Of a DNA stretch of 34,267 nucleotides, positions 24,195-32,897 are shown piece by piece. The DNA comes from Planctomycetota bacterium (GTDB lineage Bacteria > Planctomycetota > GCA-002687715). The DNA is taken from assembly GCA_002687715.1 (NCBI GenBank), contig NZBC01000284.1:1-34267 (forward strand), in the 5' to 3' direction. The notes under the pieces were generated by a model that was not told the origin of the DNA, did no database searches, and worked only from the letters and a program-made list of their open reading frames with translations. The stretch's first letter is position 1, and each line of letters begins with the position of its first letter. A program made the position numbers and the translations under genes.

Positions 24195-25886
24195 ATGAAT
24201 CAGTCGACCGGACAGCGCCGCCTCCTCGGGGAGATCCTGAAGGGGGCGTCCGTGATCAACGAAGAGCAGCTCCAGGACGGCCTCAAGTACCAGGGGGAGA
24301 CGGGGCTCAAGATCGGGGAGTCCCTCGTGCGGCTGGGTCATTGTCGGCCGGACGACGTCTGTCGGGCGCTGGCTCGGCAGGCGGGGATGCCATTCGTCGA
24401 CGTGCGGAAGGGGCGGATCAGTCCCGAGGTGATCGCGGCGATTCCCAAGGAGGTGGCCGAGGAGCACAACGTGCTGCCGGTGAAGATCCAGAGCCCGGGG
24501 AACGTCATCCTGGCGGTGACGGACCCCCTGGCGGTCTACAACCTCGAGCACCTGAAGTTCATCCTGTCCATCGAGTTCTCGTGCGCGCTGACGACCGAGG
24601 AGGCGATGGTCGAGGCGTTGAAGCGCTACTACGGCCTCGACAAGCGCGACGCGGCGACGGTCGGGGATGCGGCCCGGCTCGTGGGCAAGGAAGCGTCCGC
24701 CGATGACGCTCCCATCATCCGGCTCGTGCAGAACATGTTCGACGAGGCGGTACGGAACCGCGCTTCCGACATCCACGTCGAGCCGATGGCCGACCGCGTC
24801 CGGGTGCGGCTGCGCATCGACGGGGTCTGCCGCACCATCGACGACCTGCCCAAGGCGGTGCAGGGGGCGGTCCTCTCCCGCCTGAAGATCATGGCGGAGA
24901 TGGATATCGCCGAGAAGCGCAAACCGCAGGACGGTCGCATCACCATCGAGGCCCTCGACAAGCACATGGACGTTCGCGTCTCCATACTGCCGGGGACCCA
25001 TGGCGAGAGCATCGTCATGCGCCTCCTCGACAAGCAGGAGGGGCTCGTCAGTCTCGAGCGCCTCGGTTTCGGGGGCGAGGACCTGCAGCGGTTCCACCGC
25101 GTGATCAAGCGGCCGAACGGGATCTTCCTGGTCACCGGGCCCACGGGGTCCGGCAAGACGACCACGCTGTACGCCGCGCTGCAGGAGTTGAACAAGCCTG
25201 ACGTCAAGGTGATCACCGCCGAGAACCCGGTCGAGTACCACCTCCCCGGCGTCAACCAGTGCCAGGTGCATCACCAGATCGGGCTCGACTTCGCCCGCAT
25301 CCTGCGCGCCATGCTGCGCCAGGCGCCGAACATCATCCTCGTCGGCGAGATTCGCGACGAGGAGACTGCGTCCATCGCGATTCAGGCCGCGTTGACCGGG
25401 CACCTCGTGTTCTCGACCCTTCACACCAACGACGCTCCATCCGCGCTGGCCCGTCTCGCGGACATGGGGGTCGCGCCGTTCCTCGTCAGCTCATCGGTCG
25501 CCGCGGTGATGGCCCAGCGGCTCATCCGGCGCCTGTGCAACCGGTGCAAGAAGACCCACGAGCCGACGACGACCGAATTCGAATCGGTGGGCCTCACGGC
25601 GGACCTCGCGGGTGACAAGAAGATCTATCAGGCTGCGGGGTGCGATCACTGCCGGCAGACCGGGTACTCCGGTCGCGTCGGTATCTTCGAGTTGCTGGAG
25701 ATGGGGCCTGACCTGCGGGAGGCAGTGTTCCGCGGTGAGCCCGCGAGCCGCCTGCGTGAGCTCGCCCAGACGTCCGGCGGCATGCGAAGCCTCCGAATGG
25801 ATGGCCACCGGAAGATCCTCAGCGGCACGACGTCCATAGAAGAGATCCTGCGCGTCCTCTCCAAGGAGCTGGCCGTCATCGGCTGA
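24195..25886 (+). CDS. pilB: Type IV pilus assembly ATPase (PilB/GspE type), first copy
   Basis: The 563-residue motor powers pilus extension at the inner membrane. The N-terminal T2SSE_N (MshEN-like) domain spans about 8-150 (LLGEILKGASVINEEQL, ALARQAGMPFVDV). The ATPase domain has RASDIHVEP, Walker A GPTGSGKT (315-322), an Asp box, GEIRDEETA (Walker B region) and LVFSTLHTNDA. Two CxxC pairs (CNRC and CDHC, within about 438-485) form the zinc-binding insert of PilB/GspE ATPases, followed by TGYSGRVGIFELL. MshEN-type N-domains bind c-di-GMP in some relatives. The next gene, pilT, begins 5 bases after its stop. Confidence 0.93.
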   Translation: MNQSTGQRRLLGEILKGASVINEEQLQDGLKYQGETGLKIGESLVRLGHCRPDDVCRALARQAGMPFVDVRKGRISPEVIAAIPKEVAEEHNVLPVKIQSPGNVILAVTDPLAVYNLEHLKFILSIEFSCALTTEEAMVEALKRYYGLDKRDAATVGDAARLVGKEASADDAPIIRLVQNMFDEAVRNRASDIHVEPMADRVRVRLRIDGVCRTIDDLPKAVQGAVLSRLKIMAEMDIAEKRKPQDGRITIEALDKHMDVRVSILPGTHGESIVMRLLDKQEGLVSLERLGFGGEDLQRFHRVIKRPNGIFLVTGPTGSGKTTTLYAALQELNKPDVKVITAENPVEYHLPGVNQCQVHHQIGLDFARILRAMLRQAPNIILVGEIRDEETASIAIQAALTGHLVFSTLHTNDAPSALARLADMGVAPFLVSSSVAAVMAQRLIRRLCNRCKKTHEPTTTEFESVGLTADLAGDKKIYQAAGCDHCRQTGYSGRVGIFELLEMGPDLREAVFRGEPASRLRELAQTSGGMRSLRMDGHRKILSGTTSIEEILRVLSKELAVIG

Positions 25887-25891
25887 TCGAC

Positions 25892-26944
25892 ATGACCGAC
25901 ATGGCAACCCTGATGCGGTCGTGCGTACAGCACTCCGCGAGCGACCTCCACATACGGGTCAAGCGCAAGGCGACCTTGCGTGTAGACGGGAAGATGCGCG
26001 ACCTGCAGACGCCCGAGCTGACGTCCGAGCACACCGAGGCACTCATGCGCGAGGTGCTCCCGGACCGGCTCGCTACTGAGCTCGAGGAGACCGGCTCGGC
26101 CGACTTCGGGTACTCGTTCGAGGGCGGAGTCCGCTTCCGTATCAACGTGCTGAACGAGAAGGGTGGCTTCGGCGTGGTCTGCCGGCGCATCCCCCAGAAG
26201 ATCATGGACTTCGATGAGATCGGGCTCCCCGAGCACGTGAAGGACCTCCTCAACCGGCCGCGCGGGCTGATCCTCGTCACGGGGCCGACCGGGTCTGGCA
26301 AGACGACGACGCTCGCGACCATGGTCGACGAGATCAACCGGACGATGGACAAGCACATCGTCACGATCGAAGACCCGATCGAGTACTACCACACCCACAA
26401 GCGCTGCATCATCACGCAGCGCGAGGTCGGCGTGCACACGTCGGGGTTCGCCGAGGCGATGCGCCGCGCGCTGCGTCAGGATCCGGATGTCATCCTGCTC
26501 GGCGAGATGCGCGACTACGAGACCATCAGCACTGCGATCACGGCTGCGGAGACGGGGCACCTCGTCTTCGGCACGCTGCACACGACCGGGTCGGCGCGCA
26601 CGGTGGACCGTATCATCGACTCCTTCCCGAAGGACCAGCAGGAGCAGATCCGAACCCAGCTCGCGCTGTCGATCGTGTCGGTGATCTCGCAGCTGCTGAT
26701 TCCGAAGAAGGGCGGCGGGGTGGTGGCGGGGTTCGAGATCATGATCAACACCTCGGCCATCGAGAACCACATCCGCAAAGGGGAGACGTACAAGATCACC
26801 TCCGACATCCAGACCGGAAAGAAGCGGGGGATGATCCTCCTCGACGATCACCTGCTCGAGCTGTACCGAAATGGCATCATCACCCGGGACACCGCGCTGG
26901 AGTTCGCGCAGGACCGGGTCGAGATGCGGACACGTGTCGCGTGA
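25892..26944 (+). CDS. pilT: Type IV pilus retraction ATPase
   Basis: The 350-residue protein has PilT length and layout: a PAS-like N-domain (SASDLHIRVKRKATLRVDG), Walker A GPTGSGKT (131-138), the Asp/His boxes including EDPIEYYHTHKRCIITQREVG, GEMRDYETISTAITAAETGHLVFGTLHT, and RIIDSFPKDQQEQIRTQLA. The C-terminal motif, usually AIRNLIRE, appears here as AIENHIRK (about 290-297), with the arginine replaced by glutamate. It lies five bases after pilB and 16 bases before the second PilB-type gene, suggesting a single transcript. It powers pilus retraction in known systems. Confidence 0.92.
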   Translation: MTDMATLMRSCVQHSASDLHIRVKRKATLRVDGKMRDLQTPELTSEHTEALMREVLPDRLATELEETGSADFGYSFEGGVRFRINVLNEKGGFGVVCRRIPQKIMDFDEIGLPEHVKDLLNRPRGLILVTGPTGSGKTTTLATMVDEINRTMDKHIVTIEDPIEYYHTHKRCIITQREVGVHTSGFAEAMRRALRQDPDVILLGEMRDYETISTAITAAETGHLVFGTLHTTGSARTVDRIIDSFPKDQQEQIRTQLALSIVSVISQLLIPKKGGGVVAGFEIMINTSAIENHIRKGETYKITSDIQTGKKRGMILLDDHLLELYRNGIITRDTALEFAQDRVEMRTRVA

Positions 26945-26960
26945 CGGAGTCCGTCCTTCG

Positions 26961-28640
26961 ATGAGTAACGAACCCAGGAAGCTCCTCGGGCAGGTTCTCA
27001 AGGAGCATCGTGCCTGCCACCAGGGACAGATCCAGGAGGGTCTGACCGTCCAGCGTGAGAAGGGCGGTCAGATCGGCCAGATCCTCATCCAGCTCGGGCA
27101 CATCTCGCACCAGGAGCTGCTGAAGGCGCTCGCCGAGCAGGCGGGTATGCCGATGGTGGACCTCGGTGCGACCGACATCCCCGACGACGTCATCAGCAAG
27201 GTCGACCCGCAGACGGCGCAAGCGTTTCGTGTCGTGCCGTTCAGGGTCGAGGGGGGCGTGCTCCACGTCGCGCTCGCCGATCCGATGAACACGTCGGTCC
27301 TCGACGACCTCGGTTTCATGACCGGCATGACGGTGAAGGGCGCCCTCGCGGAGGACGCCGCCATCGACGAGGTCATCAAGAAACGCATCGCCCAGGAAGA
27401 GGATCTCGACTCGCTGCTCGACGAGCTCGAGTCCGAAGGCGGCTCGATCGACGACGCGGAGAACCTCGCGCGCTCGGCTCCCGTCGTGCGGCTGTTGAAC
27501 TACATCCTCTTCGCCGCCATCCGCGACCGTTCGAGCGACATCCACCTCGAGCCATTCGAGGACGAATTCCGCATCCGCTACCGGGTCGATGGCACGCTCT
27601 TCGAGCTGCGGTCGCCGCCGAAGCACCTCGCGGTCGCGCTGATCTCTCGCGTGAAAGTCCTCGCGAACCTCGACATCGCCGAGACCCGCGTCCCCCAGGA
27701 CGGGCGCATCGATCTGCTCGTGGGCGGGCGGCAGGTGGACATCCGCGTCTCGACGCTGCCGACCATGTTCGGCGAGTCGTGCGTGATGCGAATCCTCGAC
27801 CGCAGCGTCGTGAGCCTGGACATCGACAAGCTGGGCCTGCGCGGCGATGACATGGCCGTCCTGAAGGACCTCATCGATCGTCCGCACGGCATCGTGCTCG
27901 TCACGGGGCCGACCGGTTCCGGCAAGACGACCACGCTCTACTCGTGCCTCAACGCGATCAACGACGAGGGGATCAAGATCATCACCACCGAGGACCCGGT
28001 GGAGTACGACCTCGATGGGATCGTGCAGGTCCAGGTGAACGAGGACATCGGAGTCAGCTACGGGACGTGCCTGCGTTCGATCCTTCGCCAGGACCCGGAC
28101 AAGATCCTCGTCGGCGAGATCCGCGATGCGGAGACCGCACAGATCGCCGTCGAGGCCGCGTTGACCGGGCACCTCGTGTTCTCGACCCTGCACACCAACG
28201 ACGCGCCGTCGGCGATCACGCGTCTCGTGGACATCGGAGTCGAGTCGTATCTTGTGGCCGCGACGCTCGAGGCCATCGTTGCGCAGCGCCTGATCCGGAC
28301 CATCTGCCAGTCGTGCCGGGAGTGGGCGGCGCCCGCGGACGAGGTCCTCTACGAACTCGGACTCACGCGCGACGCCGTCGGTACCAAGGAGTTCGCGTTC
28401 GGCCGTGGTTGCGATGCCTGCCACGGCACGGGATACCGCGGGCGGATGGCAATCTTCGAAGTGATGATCATGAACGAGGCGCTGGCGCACCTCCTCGTCG
28501 ATAACGCCTCCCTCGGCCGGCTGAGAGACAAGGCCCGTGAGTTCGGCATGCGGACCTTGCGGGACTCGGGCGTCCTGGCCGTCTTCGACGGTCTGACCAC
28601 CCCCGAGGAGATCGTCCGGGAGACGTTGGCTACGTGGTAG
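26961..28640 (+). CDS. Type IV pilus/type II secretion assembly ATPase (PilB/GspE type), second copy
   Basis: The 559-residue protein is a homologue of the PilB two genes upstream. Its N-domain (LLGQVLKEHRACHQGQIQEGL, GQILIQLGHISHQELLKALAEQAGMPMVDL) precedes the ATPase domain with RSSDIHLEPFEDEFRIRYRVDG, Walker A GPTGSGKT (316-323), GEIRDAETAQIAVEAALTGHLVFSTLHTNDAPS and two CxxC pairs (CQSC, CDAC). I start it at ATG 26961 (MSNEPRKLLGQ); the open frame upstream overlaps pilT and is not PilB-like. Whether it drives pilus extension or a type II secretion-like machine is open. Confidence 0.91.
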   Translation: MSNEPRKLLGQVLKEHRACHQGQIQEGLTVQREKGGQIGQILIQLGHISHQELLKALAEQAGMPMVDLGATDIPDDVISKVDPQTAQAFRVVPFRVEGGVLHVALADPMNTSVLDDLGFMTGMTVKGALAEDAAIDEVIKKRIAQEEDLDSLLDELESEGGSIDDAENLARSAPVVRLLNYILFAAIRDRSSDIHLEPFEDEFRIRYRVDGTLFELRSPPKHLAVALISRVKVLANLDIAETRVPQDGRIDLLVGGRQVDIRVSTLPTMFGESCVMRILDRSVVSLDIDKLGLRGDDMAVLKDLIDRPHGIVLVTGPTGSGKTTTLYSCLNAINDEGIKIITTEDPVEYDLDGIVQVQVNEDIGVSYGTCLRSILRQDPDKILVGEIRDAETAQIAVEAALTGHLVFSTLHTNDAPSAITRLVDIGVESYLVAATLEAIVAQRLIRTICQSCREWAAPADEVLYELGLTRDAVGTKEFAFGRGCDACHGTGYRGRMAIFEVMIMNEALAHLLVDNASLGRLRDKAREFGMRTLRDSGVLAVFDGLTTPEEIVRETLATW

Positions 28641-28652
28641 GTCAGCTATAAT
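28626..28652 (+). promoter_or_regulatory. Candidate promoter for pilC-kinase-CNNM operon
   Basis: A perfect TATAAT (28647-28652) lies just after the second pilB stop, with TTGGCT 15 bases upstream (28626-28631), a shorter gap than ideal. It would give pilC and the genes after it their own start, with a leader of about 65 bases. Confidence 0.45.
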
Positions 28653-28723
28653 CGATTCCGCGAGCCCTGCTCCAAAGCCCCGTCGGCCATGGCTGACGAG
28701 GCGCGAAACGAGAACCTCCGCAC

Positions 28724-29869
28724 ATGCCCGAAAAGCTCAGGAAGCGCCGCGAGAAGCTGGCGCAGGCCACCGCAGGCCAGAACCAGCCGTCAGGCGCGGG
28801 TCAGGCCCCACGCAGAAAAAAGCGGGGTCGCAAGGTCTCCCGGCAGGCCAAGACCAACTTCACGACTCAGTTCGCCACGCTGCAGGATGCGGGTCTCCCC
28901 GTGGTCCGGAGTCTGCGGGTCCTCGAGGGTCAGATGCCCCAAGGACCCCTGCGCGTGGTCACACTCGAGATCGCCGAGGACGTCGAGACGGGCTCCAGCC
29001 TCTCCGAGGCCATGGGCAAGCACCCCGCGATCTTCGACGAGTTGTTCGTGAGCATGGTGAAGGCGGGTGAGGCGTCTGGTGCGCTGACCACGATCTTCAA
29101 CCGCCTCGCCGAGTTCATGGAGAAGGCGGACGCACTCATCCGCAAGATCCGCGGCGCGATGGTCTATCCGATCATCGTCATGGTGATCGCGATGTCGATC
29201 CTGACGTTCATCATGATCTTCGTCGTACCGCAGTTCGAGGACACGTTCTCGCAGCTGGGCGGAGAGCTGCCGGCGCTGACCCAGGGGCTCATCACGACGT
29301 CACGGTGGATGCTCGAGAAGTGGTGGATCTTCATCGTCGTCCCGCTGGTGCTATGGGGCATCATCACCGCGATTGGCAGGACCAAGGGCGGGCGTCGTTA
29401 CATCGACGGCCGCCACCTCCGTCGTCCGCTGTTCGGGCCGATCGTCCTGAAATCGCAGGTGTCCCGGTTCGCGCGAACGCTGGGCACGCTCAGCGCCAGC
29501 GGCGTCCCGGTGATGCAGGCTCTGGAGATCTGTGGCGAAGCGTCGGGCAACGTCGTCGTGCGCGCGGCCGTTGGTGACGTGCGTGACGCCGTCCGCGAAG
29601 GCGAGCCCATGGCGCGGCCGATGGCTGAGACAGGGTTGTTCGACGACATCGTCGTGAACATGGTGGACGTCGGCGAGGAGACGGGGGAACTCGACCGTAT
29701 GCTCATGAAGATCGCGGACAACAACGAGCTGGAGGTCGATCACAAGGTCGGTGCGCTCGTCGCCGTGCTCGAGCCCGCCCTCATCGTGTGCATGGCGGGC
29801 ATCGTGGGCTTCATCGTCATCGCGTTGTTCCTTCCCCTGCTCAAGCTCCAGGAGATGCTGGGCAAGTAG
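28724..29869 (+). CDS. pilC: Type IV pilus inner-membrane platform protein PilC
   Basis: The 381-residue protein is a PilC/GspF-family platform. A basic N-terminus is followed by two T2SSF domains, the first with FTTQFATLQDAGLPVVRSLRVLEGQ (about 44-68) and the second with FARTLGTLSASGVPVMQALEICGEASGN (about 246-273). The usual three membrane spans are near 145-168, 200-220 and 350-375. PilC is the anchor on which the PilB and PilT ATPases act. Its stop codon (TAG 29867-29869) is followed with no gap by the GTG of the histidine kinase. Confidence 0.93.
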   Translation: MPEKLRKRREKLAQATAGQNQPSGAGQAPRRKKRGRKVSRQAKTNFTTQFATLQDAGLPVVRSLRVLEGQMPQGPLRVVTLEIAEDVETGSSLSEAMGKHPAIFDELFVSMVKAGEASGALTTIFNRLAEFMEKADALIRKIRGAMVYPIIVMVIAMSILTFIMIFVVPQFEDTFSQLGGELPALTQGLITTSRWMLEKWWIFIVVPLVLWGIITAIGRTKGGRRYIDGRHLRRPLFGPIVLKSQVSRFARTLGTLSASGVPVMQALEICGEASGNVVVRAAVGDVRDAVREGEPMARPMAETGLFDDIVVNMVDVGEETGELDRMLMKIADNNELEVDHKVGALVAVLEPALIVCMAGIVGFIVIALFLPLLKLQEMLGK

Positions 29870-31615
29870 GTGGACGACTCCGGCGACAGACGGCCCGACC
29901 CGCAGTTACCAGCGCCGGCTGACTCGCCGGCCGGCCAACCGGTCCCCGGTCTCACACCGTCCGACAGAGCGACCCCACGCGGGTCCCGGTGGGGCGGGGC
30001 CTTCGTTCCCCAATCGGCGTCAGTCCGGCGTCGCGTCCTCGTCGTCTTCCTTCTCGTGAACCTGCTCAACTTGGGGGCGGTCGTCTTCTACGTCCGGCAC
30101 GAGGGTTCGATGACCGAGGCCATCCTCGAGGACTTCGCGCGCCTGCGAAAGCGGGAAGCCGCCGAGGCGCGCGTGATCGCGACTCGGGAGTCCCTCGATC
30201 CCGAGCTGCGGGAGCTCCTCGGACGGGTCGAGTCCCAGCTCAAGAGCGTGATCGGGCTCACCATCAACATCGACGACCGGATGGATCGGTTGCGATTGGC
30301 GCGCGCGATCTGGCGGATGCCTCTCTGGCAGGACCCGACCCTGGTGCATCACGTCGACCGGGCGCTGATCATCCACAAGTCCGATCAGGCGGCCACGGCG
30401 ACCTATTTCAACCCGCCGCGGGGCCTCATCTTCGAGTACGAGCATCTGGATCGTGAGCCGAGCCAGATGGTGGAGAACGCTCTCGTTCGCGATGACGTCG
30501 TCCTGCGTGGCGGCAAGATCGCCGGCGCGCTGCTCATCCAGGGCGCGAACTGGGGTGGGTACTACCTGAGGCTGCGTGACGACCAGAGGCCACGGCTTGC
30601 CATCGATCGATCGGAAGAGTCAGGGTCGCTGCTGTTGATCTTCCTCCTCCTCATCCCCGGCATGGTCTTCCTCTTCGGGTTCACGTGGCGGCTCATCTCG
30701 CAGCGTGTGCTCGAGCCCGTAGAGGAGCTCGGCCGCGTCGCGCGCAGCGTCAGCCGCGGCGATTACAGCCGACGACTCGAGATCCCGCACCATCGCGACG
30801 AGGTGGCCCGCGTGATGATCGTGTTCAACCGCATGCTCGCCCTCGTGGAGGAGTACCGCGACGAGATGGAGGACAAAGTCCAGGACGCTGCCGAGGAGAT
30901 CCGGCGCAAGAACAAGGAGCTCATGCTCGGTCAGCGCCTCGCTGCAACCGGTACACTCGCTGCCGGCATTGCTCACGAGATCAACAACCCCCTCGGGGGG
31001 ATGCTCAACGTCGCCAAGCGCCTCAAGCGCACCGATCTCAGCGACGAGCAGCGCGCGCGCTACCTCCAGATTCTGGAGGAGGGCGTCGAGCGCATCGGTG
31101 CCATCGTCCGCAAGGTGCTCGCGGTCTCTCCGCGCAAGGTCACGCCCGCGCCGCTGGACATCGGTGAGAGCGTCGAGCGGGCGATCGACCTCGTCCAGCA
31201 TCGCGCGGGCCAGCGCGGGGCCGTCATCGAGCTGGTCAAGCCCACGGGGCCGCTACCCCCGGTGCTGGGCGAGTCGAACGAGGTCGGTCAGATCTTCCTG
31301 AACCTGCTCATCAACGCCGTGGACGCGTGTGAGGACGGGCGGGGGCGCGTCCAGGTCCGACTCCGCGAGGTGGGCGAGTCGGTGACCGTGGAGATCGAGG
31401 ACGATGGCGTGGGGATGGAGACCGAAGTCGCGGAACGGGCCTTCGACATGTTCTTCACGACGAAGGAGGCGGGTGCGGGCACCGGGCTGGGCCTCGGGAC
31501 CGTCCACAGCCTGGTCGAGGCGCACCAGGGCTCGCTGGACCTGCGGACCAGTCCGGGGAAGGGAACGTGTTTCACGGTGCGTCTCCCTGTGATGCAGCGG
31601 GGTGAAGATGGCTGA
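29870..31615 (+). CDS. Membrane sensor histidine kinase with HAMP domain
   Basis: The 581-residue protein starts at GTG 29870, abutting the pilC stop. It has a Pro-rich cytoplasmic start, a transmembrane segment at about 55-75, a 175-residue periplasmic sensor region, a second span at about 253-273, HAMP (273-325) and a coiled linker. The H box is TLAAGIAHEINNPLGGM (His369), then FLNLLINAVDAC (N box), EDDGVGM (G1), FDMFFTTK (F) and GTGLGLGTVHSLVEAHQG (G2). The H box is of the NtrB/PilS-type subgroup. No response regulator is encoded in this window. Its last 8 bases overlap the CNNM gene. Confidence 0.92.
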   Translation: MDDSGDRRPDPQLPAPADSPAGQPVPGLTPSDRATPRGSRWGGAFVPQSASVRRRVLVVFLLVNLLNLGAVVFYVRHEGSMTEAILEDFARLRKREAAEARVIATRESLDPELRELLGRVESQLKSVIGLTINIDDRMDRLRLARAIWRMPLWQDPTLVHHVDRALIIHKSDQAATATYFNPPRGLIFEYEHLDREPSQMVENALVRDDVVLRGGKIAGALLIQGANWGGYYLRLRDDQRPRLAIDRSEESGSLLLIFLLLIPGMVFLFGFTWRLISQRVLEPVEELGRVARSVSRGDYSRRLEIPHHRDEVARVMIVFNRMLALVEEYRDEMEDKVQDAAEEIRRKNKELMLGQRLAATGTLAAGIAHEINNPLGGMLNVAKRLKRTDLSDEQRARYLQILEEGVERIGAIVRKVLAVSPRKVTPAPLDIGESVERAIDLVQHRAGQRGAVIELVKPTGPLPPVLGESNEVGQIFLNLLINAVDACEDGRGRVQVRLREVGESVTVEIEDDGVGMETEVAERAFDMFFTTKEAGAGTGLGLGTVHSLVEAHQGSLDLRTSPGKGTCFTVRLPVMQRGEDG

Positions 31616-32897
31616 GGTCGTCGCCGGATCCCTGCCGGTGCTTTTGGCGATGGGCGCGCTCTTGCTCGCGTCCGCGTGGTTCTCGTCCGCAGAGACCGCC
31701 GTGTTCAGTCTCGGGTGGGGCGGGCTCCAGAGTATGGGCGGAGGCCGGCTCGTTCGCCGGCTCGAAGCGCTCCTCGCCGACCGGCGGCGTCTGCTGGTGA
31801 CGATCCTCCTCGGGAACCTCGTCGTCAACGTGCTGTACTTCAACCTCGGCACGTTGCTGGCGGTGCGGCTCGCCCAGGGCGGCCACACGACGGGTGCGGT
31901 CGTCCTATCGCTCCTGATCCTCGTGATGATCGTGCTCTTCGGCGAGGTCCTGCCCAAGTCGGTTGCGGTTGCGTGGCCGTCGCGCGTGGCCCGCCTGGCG
32001 GCCGAGCCCCTGTGGTGGCTGCAGCGGGTGTTGCTGGTGCCCCGGGTCGCGCTCGGGCTCATCGCCGACGCGGTGGGTCGGGTGCTGACGTGGGATCGCG
32101 AAGAGGAGGGCGAGCTCGACCCTGACGAACTCGGCGCGCTGCTGAGTCTCGCCGCGAAGGAGGGGCACCTGGCGCGCGGTGAGCTCGACGCTCTCCAGGC
32201 GGTGCTCGCGCTGTCACGGACCACGGTCAAGGAGATCATGGTCCCGCGGGTGGACCTCGTGACGTTCGCCCTCGAGCCGGACTCCGAACCGGAGCCGCTG
32301 CGGTCGCAGTTCCTCGTGCTGGTCGCCGAGCATCGCCACAACAAGATCCCGGTTCACGCGGGATCGGTGGACCAGATCACAGGCTTCCTGGACGCGAAAG
32401 AGGTCCTGATGCAACCGGAGGTTTCGCTCGCCCAGCTGTTGCGACCGGTCGATTTCATCCCGGAGACCGTGCTCGTGACCAACGCCATGGAACGATTCCG
32501 CGAGGCGCGCCTGCGCGTGATGATCGTCGTAGACGAGTACGGCGGCACCGAGGGTCTGCTGACGCACGAGGACCTGACCGAGGCCGTCGTCGGGGATCTG
32601 ATGGATGAATCGGATGCCCCGGAAGTCGTGGCCGAGGGACCGGGCCGATGGATCGTGGACGCGGGACTGGGGGTTCGGCGGATGGCGCGGATCATGGGAC
32701 TGGCCGAGACGGACCTTCCGGTCGCGACCATCGGCGGACTCGTCACGTTGAAGCTCGGGCGGATGCCACGCGCGGGTGATCACGTCTGGTCGGGACGCGT
32801 CGAACTCGAAGTCGTGACGATGGACCGGCATCACCCGGGGAAGGTGCGGGTCCGGGTGCGGCGGACGACCGTGGCTCGTGGGAGTCCAGCCCCGTGA
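31608..32897 (+). CDS. CNNM/CorC-HlyC family transporter, full length
   Basis: The 429-residue protein has a DUF21/CNNM transmembrane domain (about 1-170), with ASAWFSSAETAVFSL and LFGEVLPKS, the conserved motifs of Mg2+/Co2+ exporters. A pair of CBS domains (about 200-330: TVKEIMVPRVDLVTF, HNKIPVHAGSVDQITGFLDAKEVL, VMIVVDEYGGTEGLLTHEDL) and a C-terminal CorC_HlyC domain (about 340-425) follow. I take ATG 31608, which overlaps the kinase by 8 bases. The alternative GTG 31602 adds two residues. Divalent-cation export is the known role of close relatives; the exact ion is not evident. Confidence 0.88.
   Translation: MAEVVAGSLPVLLAMGALLLASAWFSSAETAVFSLGWGGLQSMGGGRLVRRLEALLADRRRLLVTILLGNLVVNVLYFNLGTLLAVRLAQGGHTTGAVVLSLLILVMIVLFGEVLPKSVAVAWPSRVARLAAEPLWWLQRVLLVPRVALGLIADAVGRVLTWDREEEGELDPDELGALLSLAAKEGHLARGELDALQAVLALSRTTVKEIMVPRVDLVTFALEPDSEPEPLRSQFLVLVAEHRHNKIPVHAGSVDQITGFLDAKEVLMQPEVSLAQLLRPVDFIPETVLVTNAMERFREARLRVMIVVDEYGGTEGLLTHEDLTEAVVGDLMDESDAPEVVAEGPGRWIVDAGLGVRRMARIMGLAETDLPVATIGGLVTLKLGRMPRAGDHVWSGRVELEVVTMDRHHPGKVRVRVRRTTVARGSPAP

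Noticed and set aside
24096..25424. 442-codon minus-strand open frame opposite the first pilB
   Set aside because: Same reasoning: a shadow frame of a well-conserved plus-strand gene.
26880..28490. 536-codon minus-strand open frame opposite the second pilB
   Set aside because: Composition is dominated by Arg, Asp, Val and Leu with no family motif; the plus strand has complete ATPase motifs.
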